A program made the position numbers and the translations under genes. From Alistipes sp. (lineage in GTDB: Bacteria; Bacteroidota; Bacteroidia; Bacteroidales; Rikenellaceae), in contig NZ_JAHHQJ010000018.1 of the NCBI RefSeq assembly GCF_020026455.1, forward strand, positions 7,414-71,413: a stretch of DNA of 64,000 bases, written 5' to 3'. Below, in pieces: positions 43,729 to 52,379 of this stretch. The notes under the pieces are model-generated. The model did no database searches. It saw nothing but the letters and a program-made list of their open reading frames with translations, and was not told where the DNA came from. The stretch's first letter is position 1; every line of letters starts with the position of its first letter.

Positions 43729-46700
43729 CGTGTTGTCCATTTTTCTTTCAGTTTGTAAACCCAGACGAAGAAGAGCGGTACGAAGACGATGCCCACGGTG
43801 ATTGCCACGAGCATGCCGAAGAAGACGCCCGTGCCGATTCCCTGACGGCTGGCCGATCCGGGGCCGCTGGCGAAGACCAGCGGCAGCATGCCGAGGATGA
43901 AGGCCAGCGAGGTCATGACAATGGGTCGGAAGCGCAGGCGCGCGGCCAGGATGACGGCCGTGAGCAGGTCGCGTCCCTTTTCGACCTCGTCCTTGGCGAA
44001 TTCGACGATCAGGATGGCATTCTTGGCCACCAGACCCACCAGCATCACCAGTCCGATCTGGAAATAGATGTTGTTCTCCAGTCCGCAGGCCCAGTTGCCC
44101 AGATAGGCGCCGATGCCGGCGATCGGCAGCGAGAGGATCACCGCCACGGGGATCATCCAGCTCTCGTACTGCGCCGCGAGGAACAGGAAGACGAAGAGGA
44201 ATACCAGAGCCAGCACGTAGCCCGTCTGCCCGCTGACGTGCTTCTCCTGATAGGAAAGGCCGCTCCATTCGACGCCGATCGTCGACGGCAGGTGTCGGCG
44301 TGCGATCTGCTCGAGTATGGCCATGGCTTGTCCCGAACTGTATCCCTGTGCCGCCTCGCCCGAGATGGTCGCCGCGTTGAACATGTTGAAGCGGCGGATG
44401 GTGCCCGGTCCCGTGGTGTAGGAGGTCGTGCCGAGCGCCGTGATGGGGATCATCGCCTGGTCGGCCCCGCGGACGAAGAACAGCCCGAGGTTCTCACGCT
44501 GGGCGCGGTACGGGGCTTCGGCCTGAATGTAGACGCGGTAGATGCGGTTGAACATGTTGAAGTCGTTGACATAGACCGATCCGGTGAAGCTCTTCATCGT
44601 CGAGAAAATGTCGGCCATCGGGACGCCGAGCATCTGGGCCTTGTCGCGGTCCACGTCGAAATAGAGCTGCGGGATGTCGTTCTGCATCGACGACGAGAGC
44701 CCGGTCAGTTCCTTGCGCTTCGAGGCATGGTACAGCAGCGTGTCCACGGCCCGCTGGAGGTCGTTGTACGAGGCGTTGCCGCGGGCTTCGAGCACCATTT
44801 CGAAGCCGCCCGAGGCACCCAGTCCCGGAATGACGGGCGGCGTCGATAGATAAACCTTGCTTTCGGGATAGCGGCGCATCTCCTCGCTGATGTCGTTCAT
44901 CAGCTGGCGGATATCCGCACTTTTGCGCTCCTCCCACGGTTTGAGGATGACGGTCAGCTGGCTGCGCGACTGGTTGGTGCCCACGCGGGGGCTCGATCCG
45001 GTGACGTTGAGCACATATTCCACGTCGTCGAGCGACATCAGATACTCCATGGCACGGTCTGTCACGCTGCGCGTGCGTTCGAGCGTAGCTCCTTCCGGAA
45101 GTTCCAGCTCGACGGTGAAATAGCCTTGGTCCTCCTGCGGCATGAAGCTCTGGGGAGCGACCTTGTTGAGCACCCACAGCGCCACGAGCGTCAGTCCGAA
45201 CAGCGCGAACATGCGTTTCGAATGGCGCACGCCGCCGCGGATCATCCGTTCGTAGAACTTCGTGCCGTTGCCCAGCCAGATGTTGATGCGTCGGAAGAGA
45301 CGGTTCTTCTTCTTGCCCGAATCGGGACGCAGGATCAGGGCGCAGAGGGCCGGCGAGAGGGTCAGGGCCACGAACGTCGAGATCAGCACCGACACGGCAA
45401 TCGTGATGGTGAACTGGCGGTAGAGCTGTCCGGTGATGCCCGAGAGGAAGCTCACGGGGATGAACACGGCGCACAGCACCAGCGATGTGGCGATGATGGC
45501 GCTGCCCAGTCCGCTCATGGCCTTTTTCGTGGCTTCGTAGGGTGAAAGCCCCTCCTCGTCCATCGTGCGCTCCACGGCTTCGACGACCACGATGGCGTCG
45601 TCCACGACGATACCGATGGCCAGGATCAGACCCAGCAGGGTCATCATGTTGAGCGAGAATCCGAATGCCAGCATCACGCCGAACGTACCGATCAGCGAGA
45701 TCGGCACGGTGATCGTCGGGATCAGCGTCGCGCGCCAGTTTTGCAGCGAGAGGTAGACCACGAGGATCACCAGCAGCAGGGCCTCGAACAGCGTGTAGTA
45801 AACCTCCTTGATCGACTGCGAGATGTAGGAGGTCATGTCGAAGGGTATCTTGTAGGAGATTCCCTCGGGGAAACTGCGGCTGATCTCCTCCATGGTTTCC
45901 CGCACCGATCGCGCCACCTCCATGGCGTTGGCACCCGGCAGCATGTTGATGTTTATCACGGCCGCATTGCCGCCGTTGATACCGCTCTCGGTGCTGTACG
46001 ACGAGGCCTCGAGTGAGATGCGCGCCACGTCGCGCAGGCGGATGAGCGATCCGTCGGGGTTGGCGCGGATGACGATCTCCTCAAATTCTCTCACCGACGA
46101 AAGACGTCCGCGGGCGGTGATCGGGATCGTGATGTCGAGGTCCGTGATGGGCTGCTGGCCCAGGACACCCGCCGCCGATTCGCGGTTCTGGTCCTTGAGG
46201 GCCTTTTGCAGATCCTGCACCGTCAGTCCGAGGTTGGCCAGCCGGTCGGGCTGCACCCATATCTGCATGGCGTAGTAGCGGCTGCCGACGTTCGAGAGGC
46301 TGCCGACACCCTTCACGCGGCGCAGCATGTCCAGCACGTTGAGCGTGGCGTAGTTCGAGAGGTATATTTCGTCGAACTTGGGGTCGTTCGACAGCAGCGT
46401 GATGGTCATCAGCCGGCTCGAAGACTGCTTCTCGACCGAAATTCCGTTCTGGATGACTTCGGCCGGGAGCCGGGCCTCGGCCTGCTTCACGCGGTTCTGA
46501 ATCTCGACGGCCGCCAGGTCGGGGTCCGTGTCGATGTCGAAGGTCACGATAGCGGAGAATCCGCCCGAGTTGCTGTTCGTCGACTCCATGTAGAGCATGC
46601 CGGGAGTACCGTTCAGCTCCTGTTCGATGGGTGTCGCCACGGCCTGCGTCACGGTCTGGGCGCTGGCGCCCGGATAGGATGCCGTGATCTTGACCACCGG

Positions 46701-46823
46701 AGGCACGATGCGCGGATACTGGTCCACGGGAAGCATCATCAGTCCCAACAGACCGACGATCACGATGACGATCGACAGGACGGTTGAAAAGACGGGCCTG
46801 TCGATAAAGAAATCCGATTTCAT
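43725..46823 (-). CDS. RND efflux permease, HAE1 type (second pump)
   Basis: The 1032-residue pump has the HAE1 hallmarks: FFIDRPVFSTVLSIVIVIVG, YPRIVPPVVKITASYPGAS and the TM4 proton-relay segment GIVVDDAIVVVEAVERTM. It is distinct in sequence from the pump at 28942-32127, so the two are not a recent duplication. The gene lies 6 nt after the adaptor and overlaps the outer membrane factor by 4 nt. Its substrate is unknown. Confidence 0.95.
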   Translation of the reverse strand: MKSDFFIDRPVFSTVLSIVIVIVGLLGLMMLPVDQYPRIVPPVVKITASYPGASAQTVTQAVATPIEQELNGTPGMLYMESTNSNSGGFSAIVTFDIDTDPDLAAVEIQNRVKQAEARLPAEVIQNGISVEKQSSSRLMTITLLSNDPKFDEIYLSNYATLNVLDMLRRVKGVGSLSNVGSRYYAMQIWVQPDRLANLGLTVQDLQKALKDQNRESAAGVLGQQPITDLDITIPITARGRLSSVREFEEIVIRANPDGSLIRLRDVARISLEASSYSTESGINGGNAAVININMLPGANAMEVARSVRETMEEISRSFPEGISYKIPFDMTSYISQSIKEVYYTLFEALLLVILVVYLSLQNWRATLIPTITVPISLIGTFGVMLAFGFSLNMMTLLGLILAIGIVVDDAIVVVEAVERTMDEEGLSPYEATKKAMSGLGSAIIATSLVLCAVFIPVSFLSGITGQLYRQFTITIAVSVLISTFVALTLSPALCALILRPDSGKKKNRLFRRINIWLGNGTKFYERMIRGGVRHSKRMFALFGLTLVALWVLNKVAPQSFMPQEDQGYFTVELELPEGATLERTRSVTDRAMEYLMSLDDVEYVLNVTGSSPRVGTNQSRSQLTVILKPWEERKSADIRQLMNDISEEMRRYPESKVYLSTPPVIPGLGASGGFEMVLEARGNASYNDLQRAVDTLLYHASKRKELTGLSSSMQNDIPQLYFDVDRDKAQMLGVPMADIFSTMKSFTGSVYVNDFNMFNRIYRVYIQAEAPYRAQRENLGLFFVRGADQAMIPITALGTTSYTTGPGTIRRFNMFNAATISGEAAQGYSSGQAMAILEQIARRHLPSTIGVEWSGLSYQEKHVSGQTGYVLALVFLFVFLFLAAQYESWMIPVAVILSLPIAGIGAYLGNWACGLENNIYFQIGLVMLVGLVAKNAILIVEFAKDEVEKGRDLLTAVILAARLRFRPIVMTSLAFILGMLPLVFASGPGSASRQGIGTGVFFGMLVAITVGIVFVPLFFVWVYKLKEKWTTR

Positions 46824-46829
46824 GGCTCG

Positions 46830-48095
46830 TTATTTTACAGACTCCTCCGTCTCGGTTGCACTGTCTTTTTCGGGGACCGGCATGGGGTCGACCTTGTCGC
46901 CGTGTGCCAGTTTGTGGAAGCCCTCCACGATGATCCTCTCGCCGGGAATGACGCCGCGCTCGACGATCACCCGGTTGTTGACCTCGGGTCCGAGTTCGAT
47001 CAGACGGCGTTCGGCGATGCTGTCGGGGCGCATGATGAAGATGTAGGCGCCGCCCTTTTCGATGACGACCGACTTGGTCGGCACGACCGTGGCGCCCTCG
47101 CGCACATCGAGCAGCAGGCGCACCTTCGTGAACTGTCCCGGCATCAGGATGCGGTCGGGGTTGGCCATTTCGGCACGCACGGAGAAGGTTCCCGTTTCGG
47201 GATCTACCTGCGGATCGGCGAAGTCGACCAGTCCGCGCAGCGGATACTGGGTGTTGTCGGGCAGCGTGATGGTGATGTAGGGGTCCCACTTGCGTGAGGA
47301 GTCCTTCTGGCCCAGGTTGACGTTTCGGGCCTTGCTTTTGAGGTAGTCGAGCCCCGTCATGCTGAAGTCCACGCGCACGGTGTCGCTCTTGACCACCGTC
47401 GCCAGCAGCGATTTGCCGTTGGGTCCCACGAGTGTGCCGATGTCGACGCTGCGTTCGGAAATATAGCCCGACAGCGGCGAGCTGACGGTCGTATAGCTCA
47501 GGGCGGTTTCGGCCTGCGTGAGGTCGGCCTCGCTCATCGCCACGGAGGCCGTGGCGCTTTCGTACGAGGCGATGGCGTTGTCGAGGTCCAGCTGGCTTGC
47601 GGCGTTCTGCTCGTAGAGCGGACGGATGCGCTGCAGGTCACGGTCGGCCTTGAGTTCCAGAGCCTTGTCTTTGTTCAACTGGGCTCTCGCCTTGTTTACG
47701 CGGGCTTCGTAGAGCTTGGGGTCGATGATGAACAGCGGCTGTCCTTTTTTGACGTAGGTTCCCTCCTCGAAAAGCATTTTTTCGAGGAAGCCTTCCACCC
47801 GGGCGCGGATTTCGACGAACTGCTGGGCGCGGATGCGTCCCACATATTCGCCGTAGAGGTTGATGTCGTCGGTTTGGGCCGGTTCGACCTGAACCACGGG
47901 CAGCAGGGGTTTTGCGGGTTTGGGGCGCAGCCACCACCAAAGCCCTCCGACAATCAATACGGCCACTCCCATCAGGACCAGCCAGGAGCGTTTCGACAGA
48001 CGACGTATTCTGCCGCCAGCCTTTCCGCTGAGTTGCAGCGTACGACGGCCGGTACGGGCAGCCTGCTGCGCGATTTTCTCTCGTGATAATTTCAT
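46830..48095 (-). CDS. RND periplasmic adaptor (second pump)
   Basis: The ATG at 48095 (MKLSREKIAQQ) is preferred over an upstream in-frame start that lies in the leader. The 421-residue protein is anchored by one membrane segment (WLVLMGVAVLIVGGLWWWL) rather than by a lipid, preceded by a basic cytosolic tail. The AcrA core follows: YVGRIRAQQFVEIRARVEGF, the lipoyl motif VKKGQPLFIIDP, a helical hairpin and the barrel domains. First gene of the second efflux operon; no regulator is encoded with it. Confidence 0.9.
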   Translation of the reverse strand: MKLSREKIAQQAARTGRRTLQLSGKAGGRIRRLSKRSWLVLMGVAVLIVGGLWWWLRPKPAKPLLPVVQVEPAQTDDINLYGEYVGRIRAQQFVEIRARVEGFLEKMLFEEGTYVKKGQPLFIIDPKLYEARVNKARAQLNKDKALELKADRDLQRIRPLYEQNAASQLDLDNAIASYESATASVAMSEADLTQAETALSYTTVSSPLSGYISERSVDIGTLVGPNGKSLLATVVKSDTVRVDFSMTGLDYLKSKARNVNLGQKDSSRKWDPYITITLPDNTQYPLRGLVDFADPQVDPETGTFSVRAEMANPDRILMPGQFTKVRLLLDVREGATVVPTKSVVIEKGGAYIFIMRPDSIAERRLIELGPEVNNRVIVERGVIPGERIIVEGFHKLAHGDKVDPMPVPEKDSATETEESVK

Positions 48096-48143
48096 GTTGT
48101 TGCTACATCCGGAATTGTTTGCCTGGTTTCCGGTTTTTCGGCG

Positions 48144-48151
48144 CAAAAATA
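48144..48151 (-). promoter_or_regulatory. -7 box for the second efflux operon
   Basis: On the minus strand TATTTTTG matches TAnnTTTG, about 48 nt upstream of the adaptor start. Confidence 0.45.
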
Positions 48152-48252
48152 CTATTTTTTTTCGCCGATACGCTATTTAAACGTAAAAGTTAGGTAAATA
48201 TGATGTCAGACCCCTTGTTTTTGTTCCAGCAGGGCCGTTCGACGCATTTTTG

Positions 48253-48443
48253 TGTGGGCTGATTGCCGCTTTCCCGGCGAGGCTGTTCGTCTCTTTCCCG
48301 TGTGGGCTGATTGGCGCTTTTCCGGCGGGGCTGTTTGCTGCTTTTCCGTTTGGTCTGATTGCCTCTTTTCCGGCGAGGTCGTTCGCCTCTTTCCCGTGTG
48401 GTCCGATTGCTTTTTCCCGGGGACTGTTTGCTACATTCTTCCG
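48253..48443. repeat. Eight degenerate 24-nt tandem units in alternating A/B order
   Basis: Units begin at 48253, 48277, 48301, 48325, 48349, 48373, 48397 and 48420 and end in CTTTYCCG-like triplets. Odd units begin TGTGGGCTGATTG or similar; even units begin GCGAGGCTGTTCG or similar, giving a 48-nt higher-order period. On the minus strand they stay open as an 8-residue repeat (such as GKEANDLA / GKEAIRPN) inside a 155-codon frame at 48177-48644. I see no start signal or homology that would make that a gene. The surrounding bases 48444-48677 hold nothing else recognisable. Confidence 0.75.
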
Positions 48444-48677
48444 CAATGACGACAGAAAACGGTAAAAAAGAAAAGCGAGGGACAATCCTTTGATTATCAC
48501 TCGCCTTCGAAGAGCGGAAAACGGATTTTCGACCCAAGCATATTCCTCGTTTACAATCAGCGCATTACGTGAAGCATTTTCCTCGAAGGTCACTCCCGCG
48601 ATGCGGTCATCATACACTCGTTTACATCCCAATGCTTTCGGCAAAGATAAGAATTATTTTTACACAATTTAAGAACG

Positions 48678-49115
48678 CTATTCCGGTTGTTTTCTATATA
48701 CGGAATCCAGTGTATTTCCATCCTTGTCTTTCCATTCTGTCCATCCGTTGGAGGGGCTACCCGTACAGAAATCAGCGGCTGTACTGGGGCTTGAAAAGGT
48801 CTTGTCTGAGCCCATCGTCCATACGCCGTCATGCAAAGTTGCATACTCCTCGACCATCTTTTCCCACTTTGCTTTCCAGGTGAAAGAAGAAACGCAATTA
48901 TTAGCAATGATACTGCCTTTTAAGACGGTAAATCCTGCGGAATTATAGAATCCTGTTGCGTTACAGCCGCGGGCTTTTGTATAAAACAGATGTTCTTCCT
49001 TAGGCTGGGATATTTCGAAGATATTACAGCCTATAAACGATGCCAGGAACTTGATGTCCTCAAAAAACTCATCCATAGCGTTCCGTTGATGCTCGGGAGG
49101 TTGTTGGCTGATGAA
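48678..49115 (-). pseudogene. Remnant of a GIY-YIG/DUF4357 nuclease gene (C-terminal part only)
   Basis: The minus-strand frame from 49076 to 48678 encodes 132 residues recognisable as DUF4357 (KARGCNATGFYNSAGFTVLK; TAADFCTGSPSNGWTEWKD). This domain normally ends GIY-YIG-type or restriction-related proteins. Similarity appears to continue in frame a little upstream (PPEHQRNAMDEFFEDI) until a TGA at 49116-49118. The nuclease half is missing, so this is a truncated relic. Confidence 0.7.
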
Positions 49116-49331
49116 TCACCTGTACGGCAGTCCCGTATTTTCTGCACACGTTGGAACGACCTGGATATGACCAGCGGTTTGAGAGAAGCGATTGATGATG
49201 TCGAATTGGAAGGTTGTGTGATTGGCCAGTTGCAGGATGCCGTGTCGTTCATTGTCAGAAAAGGAGGTCGGAAGAATGGAATGTGGAGAATAATAGACGG
49301 TGATTACGAAGATTTCTTTGAAAGAATCTGA
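49083..49331 (+). pseudogene. Orphan 3' fragment of an unidentified gene
   Basis: A plus-strand frame ending at 49331 encodes about 80 residues (SRIFCTRWNDLDMTSGLREA; GGRKNGMWRIIDGDYEDFFE) that read like the end of a real protein. The frame stays open further left to 48990, but there it is antisense to the DUF4357 remnant, so the gene seems cut at a junction near 49083-49116. It ends 15 nt before the vsr relic, as an upstream partner in a restriction cluster would. I do not recognise the family. Confidence 0.4.
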
Positions 49332-49346
49332 TGACATCTGAAAGAT

Positions 49347-49661
49347 ATGGATAAACTCACGAAAGAACAGAGGCACCGTTGTATGTCAGTAATAAAAGGG
49401 CGGAATAAGATAGATCGTAATAAATTTAGAGACAAAGAAGAACAGGGAAAACTTGCATCAATGGGGTGGCACTGCATTACCGTTTGGGAATGCCAGTTGA
49501 AACCGAAAGTGCAAAAGCAAACTTTAGAAGCATTAGTTTATACGCTTTGTCATATTTTCCTTGAAGACAGAAGAATTAAACATTACGAACCGGCTGAAAA
49601 TGATATTCCAATGGTTGCTGAACCAATGATTGATTATAACACTAATATTGACACGCTGTGA
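49347..49661 (+). pseudogene. vsr: Vsr mismatch endonuclease with in-frame core deletion
   Basis: The 104-residue product has the exact Vsr N-terminus (MDKLTKEQRHRCMSVIKGRN) joined directly to the Vsr C-terminus (KIDRNKFRDKEEQGKLASMG and WHCITVWECQLKP). Normal Vsr proteins have about 60 more residues between these parts, including the catalytic Asp of the PDIV-type motif and the FVHGCFWH segment. All of that is missing, so the enzyme cannot cleave T:G mismatches. Vsr usually accompanies a Dcm-type cytosine methyltransferase, and none is present. The low-GC composition points to decay of an acquired cassette. Confidence 0.8.
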
Positions 49662-49827
49662 TGTTTCTGTTGATTATCAATAGTTTGCGATTTGATGCGT
49701 ATAGTACCCAAAGGGTGCCAGTTGGAGCGGAGTAGTCTTCTCAAACAGTTCTTTCTCCACATGAATAAAAAAACACTCCTCGCAAGGATTACCTTTTGCT
49801 CCACTATCTTTGAAAGCCCCTCAGCCG

Positions 49828-50523
49828 TCACCCCATTTGCCGCGACACGACTCCGTGATTCAGCGCGGCGCCCTTGCCGAGTCCTATGCCGGCAGGAAGA
49901 AACAAATCGACGGAGAAATCGAGCGAAAAAGCCATCAGTGTCTGTTCCTTGTGGCGGCACGGCCGCGAAAATACCGATTCGGGATCGATGGCCACCTTGA
50001 AGTGCTGCCCTATCTGCCACCCCACGCCCTTGGCAAAGGAGATGATGTTGCCCGTGAGTACGGCGTCGAGTTTGTCCAGCCGCATCTGTTTGGTGTCGAG
50101 CGACTGCCACTCGCGGTAGTTGGTTTGGTTGAGCGGCAACCAGTCGTGGAGGTGGTAGCCCACAGGCGTATCCAGTTCCGACAGGCACAACTCGCGGACG
50201 CGGATATCCTCCACGCCGACAGGTCCTCTGTTGTCGCCACCAAGCACCACATCATCGGTCAGGAAACGGCCGTTGAACAAGGCCTGCACCTCCTCCACCC
50301 CTTCGTTGAGACAGATGAGGGCGGCACGTCCTCCGAAGGTGCGGTATTGAATCAGCGGATAGCGGTAGGCATAGCCTTCGCCCATGTGGTTGTGGAACAT
50401 CGTATGTTCCCTGCCGGCGGCAGCGATTACGGCACCGCGGAAGGCCGTGACCTCGGCTCTGCGCAGAGGCATATCGAAACGTACGTACATCAGACGTAAT
50501 GTGCCAGACATATCAGTATTCAC
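49828..50523 (-). CDS. cas6: CRISPR repeat endoribonuclease Cas6
   Basis: This 231-residue protein resembles Cas6 enzymes of Bacteroidota type III loci. It has an N-terminal ferredoxin-like region (LMYVRFDMPL), a histidine-rich segment typical for this group (TMFHNHMGEGYAYRYPLIQY) and the C-terminal glycine-rich loop (PAGIGLGKGAALNHGVV) shared by RAMP proteins. It would cut the precursor crRNA within each repeat, leaving an 8-nt 5' tag (probably ATTACAAC). An ATG four codons in (MSGTLRL) is an alternative start. It overlaps the upstream 121-residue gene by 11 nt and is the last gene of the leftward cas unit. Confidence 0.85.
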   Translation of the reverse strand: MNTDMSGTLRLMYVRFDMPLRRAEVTAFRGAVIAAAGREHTMFHNHMGEGYAYRYPLIQYRTFGGRAALICLNEGVEEVQALFNGRFLTDDVVLGGDNRGPVGVEDIRVRELCLSELDTPVGYHLHDWLPLNQTNYREWQSLDTKQMRLDKLDAVLTGNIISFAKGVGWQIGQHFKVAIDPESVFSRPCRHKEQTLMAFSLDFSVDLFLPAGIGLGKGAALNHGVVSRQMG

Positions 50524-50878
50524 GGAAGTTTACAAATTCAAATTGCGAGATTTTCATGCCGTCAGCGTTGCAGACGGCATTGCGTGTCGAAGTAGAGGCC
50601 ACCACCGTATATCCGGCCTGCAACAGCCGCCCGACAAGATGGAAACAGAACACCGATTCGCCCATGACATGGAAGGCGACCTTGACGCCACAGGCTTCGG
50701 CCTTGGCGCGACACGCTGCATAACAGGCCTCAACCGTCGGAAGCAGTTCTTCGCGCGACAGTGACGGATCGATGTCGGGAAATGTCATATCCCCGACATC
50801 ACCCCAGCGGGCAACGGCCATCTCGCGTTGCGACTTGCTCCACAGTGCCACCGGATGATTGGAAAGATTGATCAGCAT
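50513..50878 (-). CDS. Small CRISPR-associated protein, possible ring nuclease-like
   Basis: The 121-residue protein (start MLINLSNHPVALWSKSQRE) sits between the csx effector and cas6, overlapping both genes. Its pattern suggests a small Rossmann-like alpha/beta fold: a first strand MLINLSNHP, then VAFHVMGESVF, then YTVVASTSTRN. Small proteins of this kind (Csx15/Csx16/Csx20 types) in type III loci are proposed to degrade cyclic oligoadenylate and switch off the response. I recognise this as a recurring CRISPR-linked small protein but cannot name its family with certainty; the ring-nuclease role is inference. Confidence 0.6.
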   Translation of the reverse strand: MLINLSNHPVALWSKSQREMAVARWGDVGDMTFPDIDPSLSREELLPTVEACYAACRAKAEACGVKVAFHVMGESVFCFHLVGRLLQAGYTVVASTSTRNAVCNADGMKISQFEFVNFREY

Positions 50879-52122
50879 GTCAAATCATGGTATTCTTTCA
50901 GATAATCGGCCAAATTGCGGATCATCGCCTGCATGTTATCGGTGTTTTTAGACATGCTGTGTGCCAGCGCATTGCGTCTTCGAGAAACTTTCCAATATAA
51001 CGTTCCCCATGGTTGCAAAACAGTATAATTCTCATTATTTGATGTTATTGTTTTAAAATCGTTCTTTATTTCATTTCGGGTCTCAAGACTAAACGGATCC
51101 TCCTTTCCAATCTCTTCGCAAGCCCGGGTCACGATGGCTTCGGTGAGCGAGATGTAGGCCGCGGCGTAGTTCCTATTGTCGTTCTGCCAGCAGGCCAGTC
51201 GATACTGGAACTCGGAGTGGGGATAGCGCATGCTTCGGCCTTTTTCCATGCGGTCGAGGAATCGTTCGACAATCGGCGTGATGGCCATCTGCACGATACG
51301 GGACCGCCCTTCGTTCTTGCGTATGGCCTGCAACTGTTTACACTGCTTCTCGATGGCCGTCAGGTGGTTGAGATTCTTGGCATCGGAAAAGACCTTCAGG
51401 CGCGTGGAGAGGCTTTTATCGACGGATTCGACCAGTTCGGCGATTTTGTAGGCGTTGCCGAACTCCACAAAACTGTATGCACCCGAAATCCAGTCGTTGA
51501 CCGTCAGCAGTTCCTTCATCTCGATGATGGGGGTGTGGGGAGGAGTCAGCTCTCGTGTCATCTCCAACATACCGTAGCAGATGTGGGTGATGTTTATCCG
51601 CTTGGTACTCACGTTTCGGAGATAAATCAGCAGGTTCATCACATACATGGGCAACGAGCGGAACGAATGGGTGATGTCGATGATGAGTTCGTCACGGGGC
51701 GAGAGTTCCTCTTCCAGACGGAGAATGATGTCGGAGTTTTCGCGAATCTCATCGCTGTTGATACCATAGCGGATGGGTATGACCTTCGATCCCTTGCCCA
51801 ATGCGGCTTCGATACGGTCGGCATGGGGAATCACCAATTCGCTTTTGTGGTTGGCTTTCTCGCAATGGTCTGTGATTTCGGCCCATATATTCCCATCGAA
51901 TTCGTTGTTCTGCGTTCCAAAATAACAATATACTTCGCCCCACATCGAGTGGGTGGTGCCCAGCAGAAATATCTTGTCCACCCGGTATTTCTCATAAATT
52001 GCCGCCGCGACAAACGAATGGGAGAAGTCTTTGTCGGAGTTATCAAAACGATAGTTGGTTTTTTGGTATTCGCCCGAAGTCTTGCTTCCGGTACCTAAAA
52101 ATGATATCAAAACACGCGCCAT
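50872..52122 (-). CDS. csx2: CARF-HEPN effector of the Csx1/Csx2 (TIGR02221) type
   Basis: I start at ATG 52122 (MARVLISFLGTG) because the frame's upstream part lies in the promoter region. The 416-residue protein has an N-terminal CARF-like Rossmann domain (MARVLISFLGTG; LLGTTHSMWG; IIDITHSFRSLPM, the ligand-pocket signature of this family) and a C-terminal HEPN domain. The HEPN RNase motif R-x4-H is Arg383-Asn-Ala-Leu-Ala-His388. Such proteins bind cyclic oligoadenylate made by Cas10 and then cleave RNA. First gene of the leftward unit csx2, 121-residue gene, cas6. Confidence 0.88.
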   Translation of the reverse strand: MARVLISFLGTGSKTSGEYQKTNYRFDNSDKDFSHSFVAAAIYEKYRVDKIFLLGTTHSMWGEVYCYFGTQNNEFDGNIWAEITDHCEKANHKSELVIPHADRIEAALGKGSKVIPIRYGINSDEIRENSDIILRLEEELSPRDELIIDITHSFRSLPMYVMNLLIYLRNVSTKRINITHICYGMLEMTRELTPPHTPIIEMKELLTVNDWISGAYSFVEFGNAYKIAELVESVDKSLSTRLKVFSDAKNLNHLTAIEKQCKQLQAIRKNEGRSRIVQMAITPIVERFLDRMEKGRSMRYPHSEFQYRLACWQNDNRNYAAAYISLTEAIVTRACEEIGKEDPFSLETRNEIKNDFKTITSNNENYTVLQPWGTLYWKVSRRRNALAHSMSKNTDNMQAMIRNLADYLKEYHDLTC

Positions 52123-52139
52123 TTCTCTATGATTTTTAT

Positions 52140-52147
52140 CAAAGATA
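52140..52147 (-). promoter_or_regulatory. -7 box for the leftward csx2-cas6 unit
   Basis: TATCTTTG on the minus strand matches TAnnTTTG and lies 18 nt upstream of the csx2 ATG. Confidence 0.6.
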
Positions 52148-52165
52148 CGATTTCTTTCCGTGAAA

Positions 52166-52198
52166 ATTGATTTTTCTCGCAGAAAATTCTTAACTTTG
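52166..52198 (+). promoter_or_regulatory. Rightward promoter in the CRISPR leader
   Basis: TAACTTTG at 52191-52198 matches TAnnTTTG, with ATTG at 52166-52169 about 21 nt upstream. It is back to back with the leftward csx2 promoter and would give a leader of about 175 nt before the first repeat. The rest of the leader (52199-52379) is AT-rich and contains a second weaker box, TATATTTA, at 52361-52368. Confidence 0.5.
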
Positions 52199-52379
52199 AT
52201 AATGTTCTGTACTTCAGCATCGAAAAACACAACGTTTGTTTACGGAGAAGCCGACTTCGTCGCGAAGGAAAGAACGAAAAAAACGCTCTTTGATGTATTG
52301 TTTCCGATCTGATTCGATAAATTTTCGTCATTGAATTATACGATAAGATATTATTCCACATATATTTACATCCTACACG

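Noticed and set aside
48177..48644. Minus-strand frame of 155 codons with an 8-residue repeat
   Set aside because: The repeat follows from 24-nt tandem DNA units; the first 70 codons match nothing I recognise. Kept as a repeat, not a gene.
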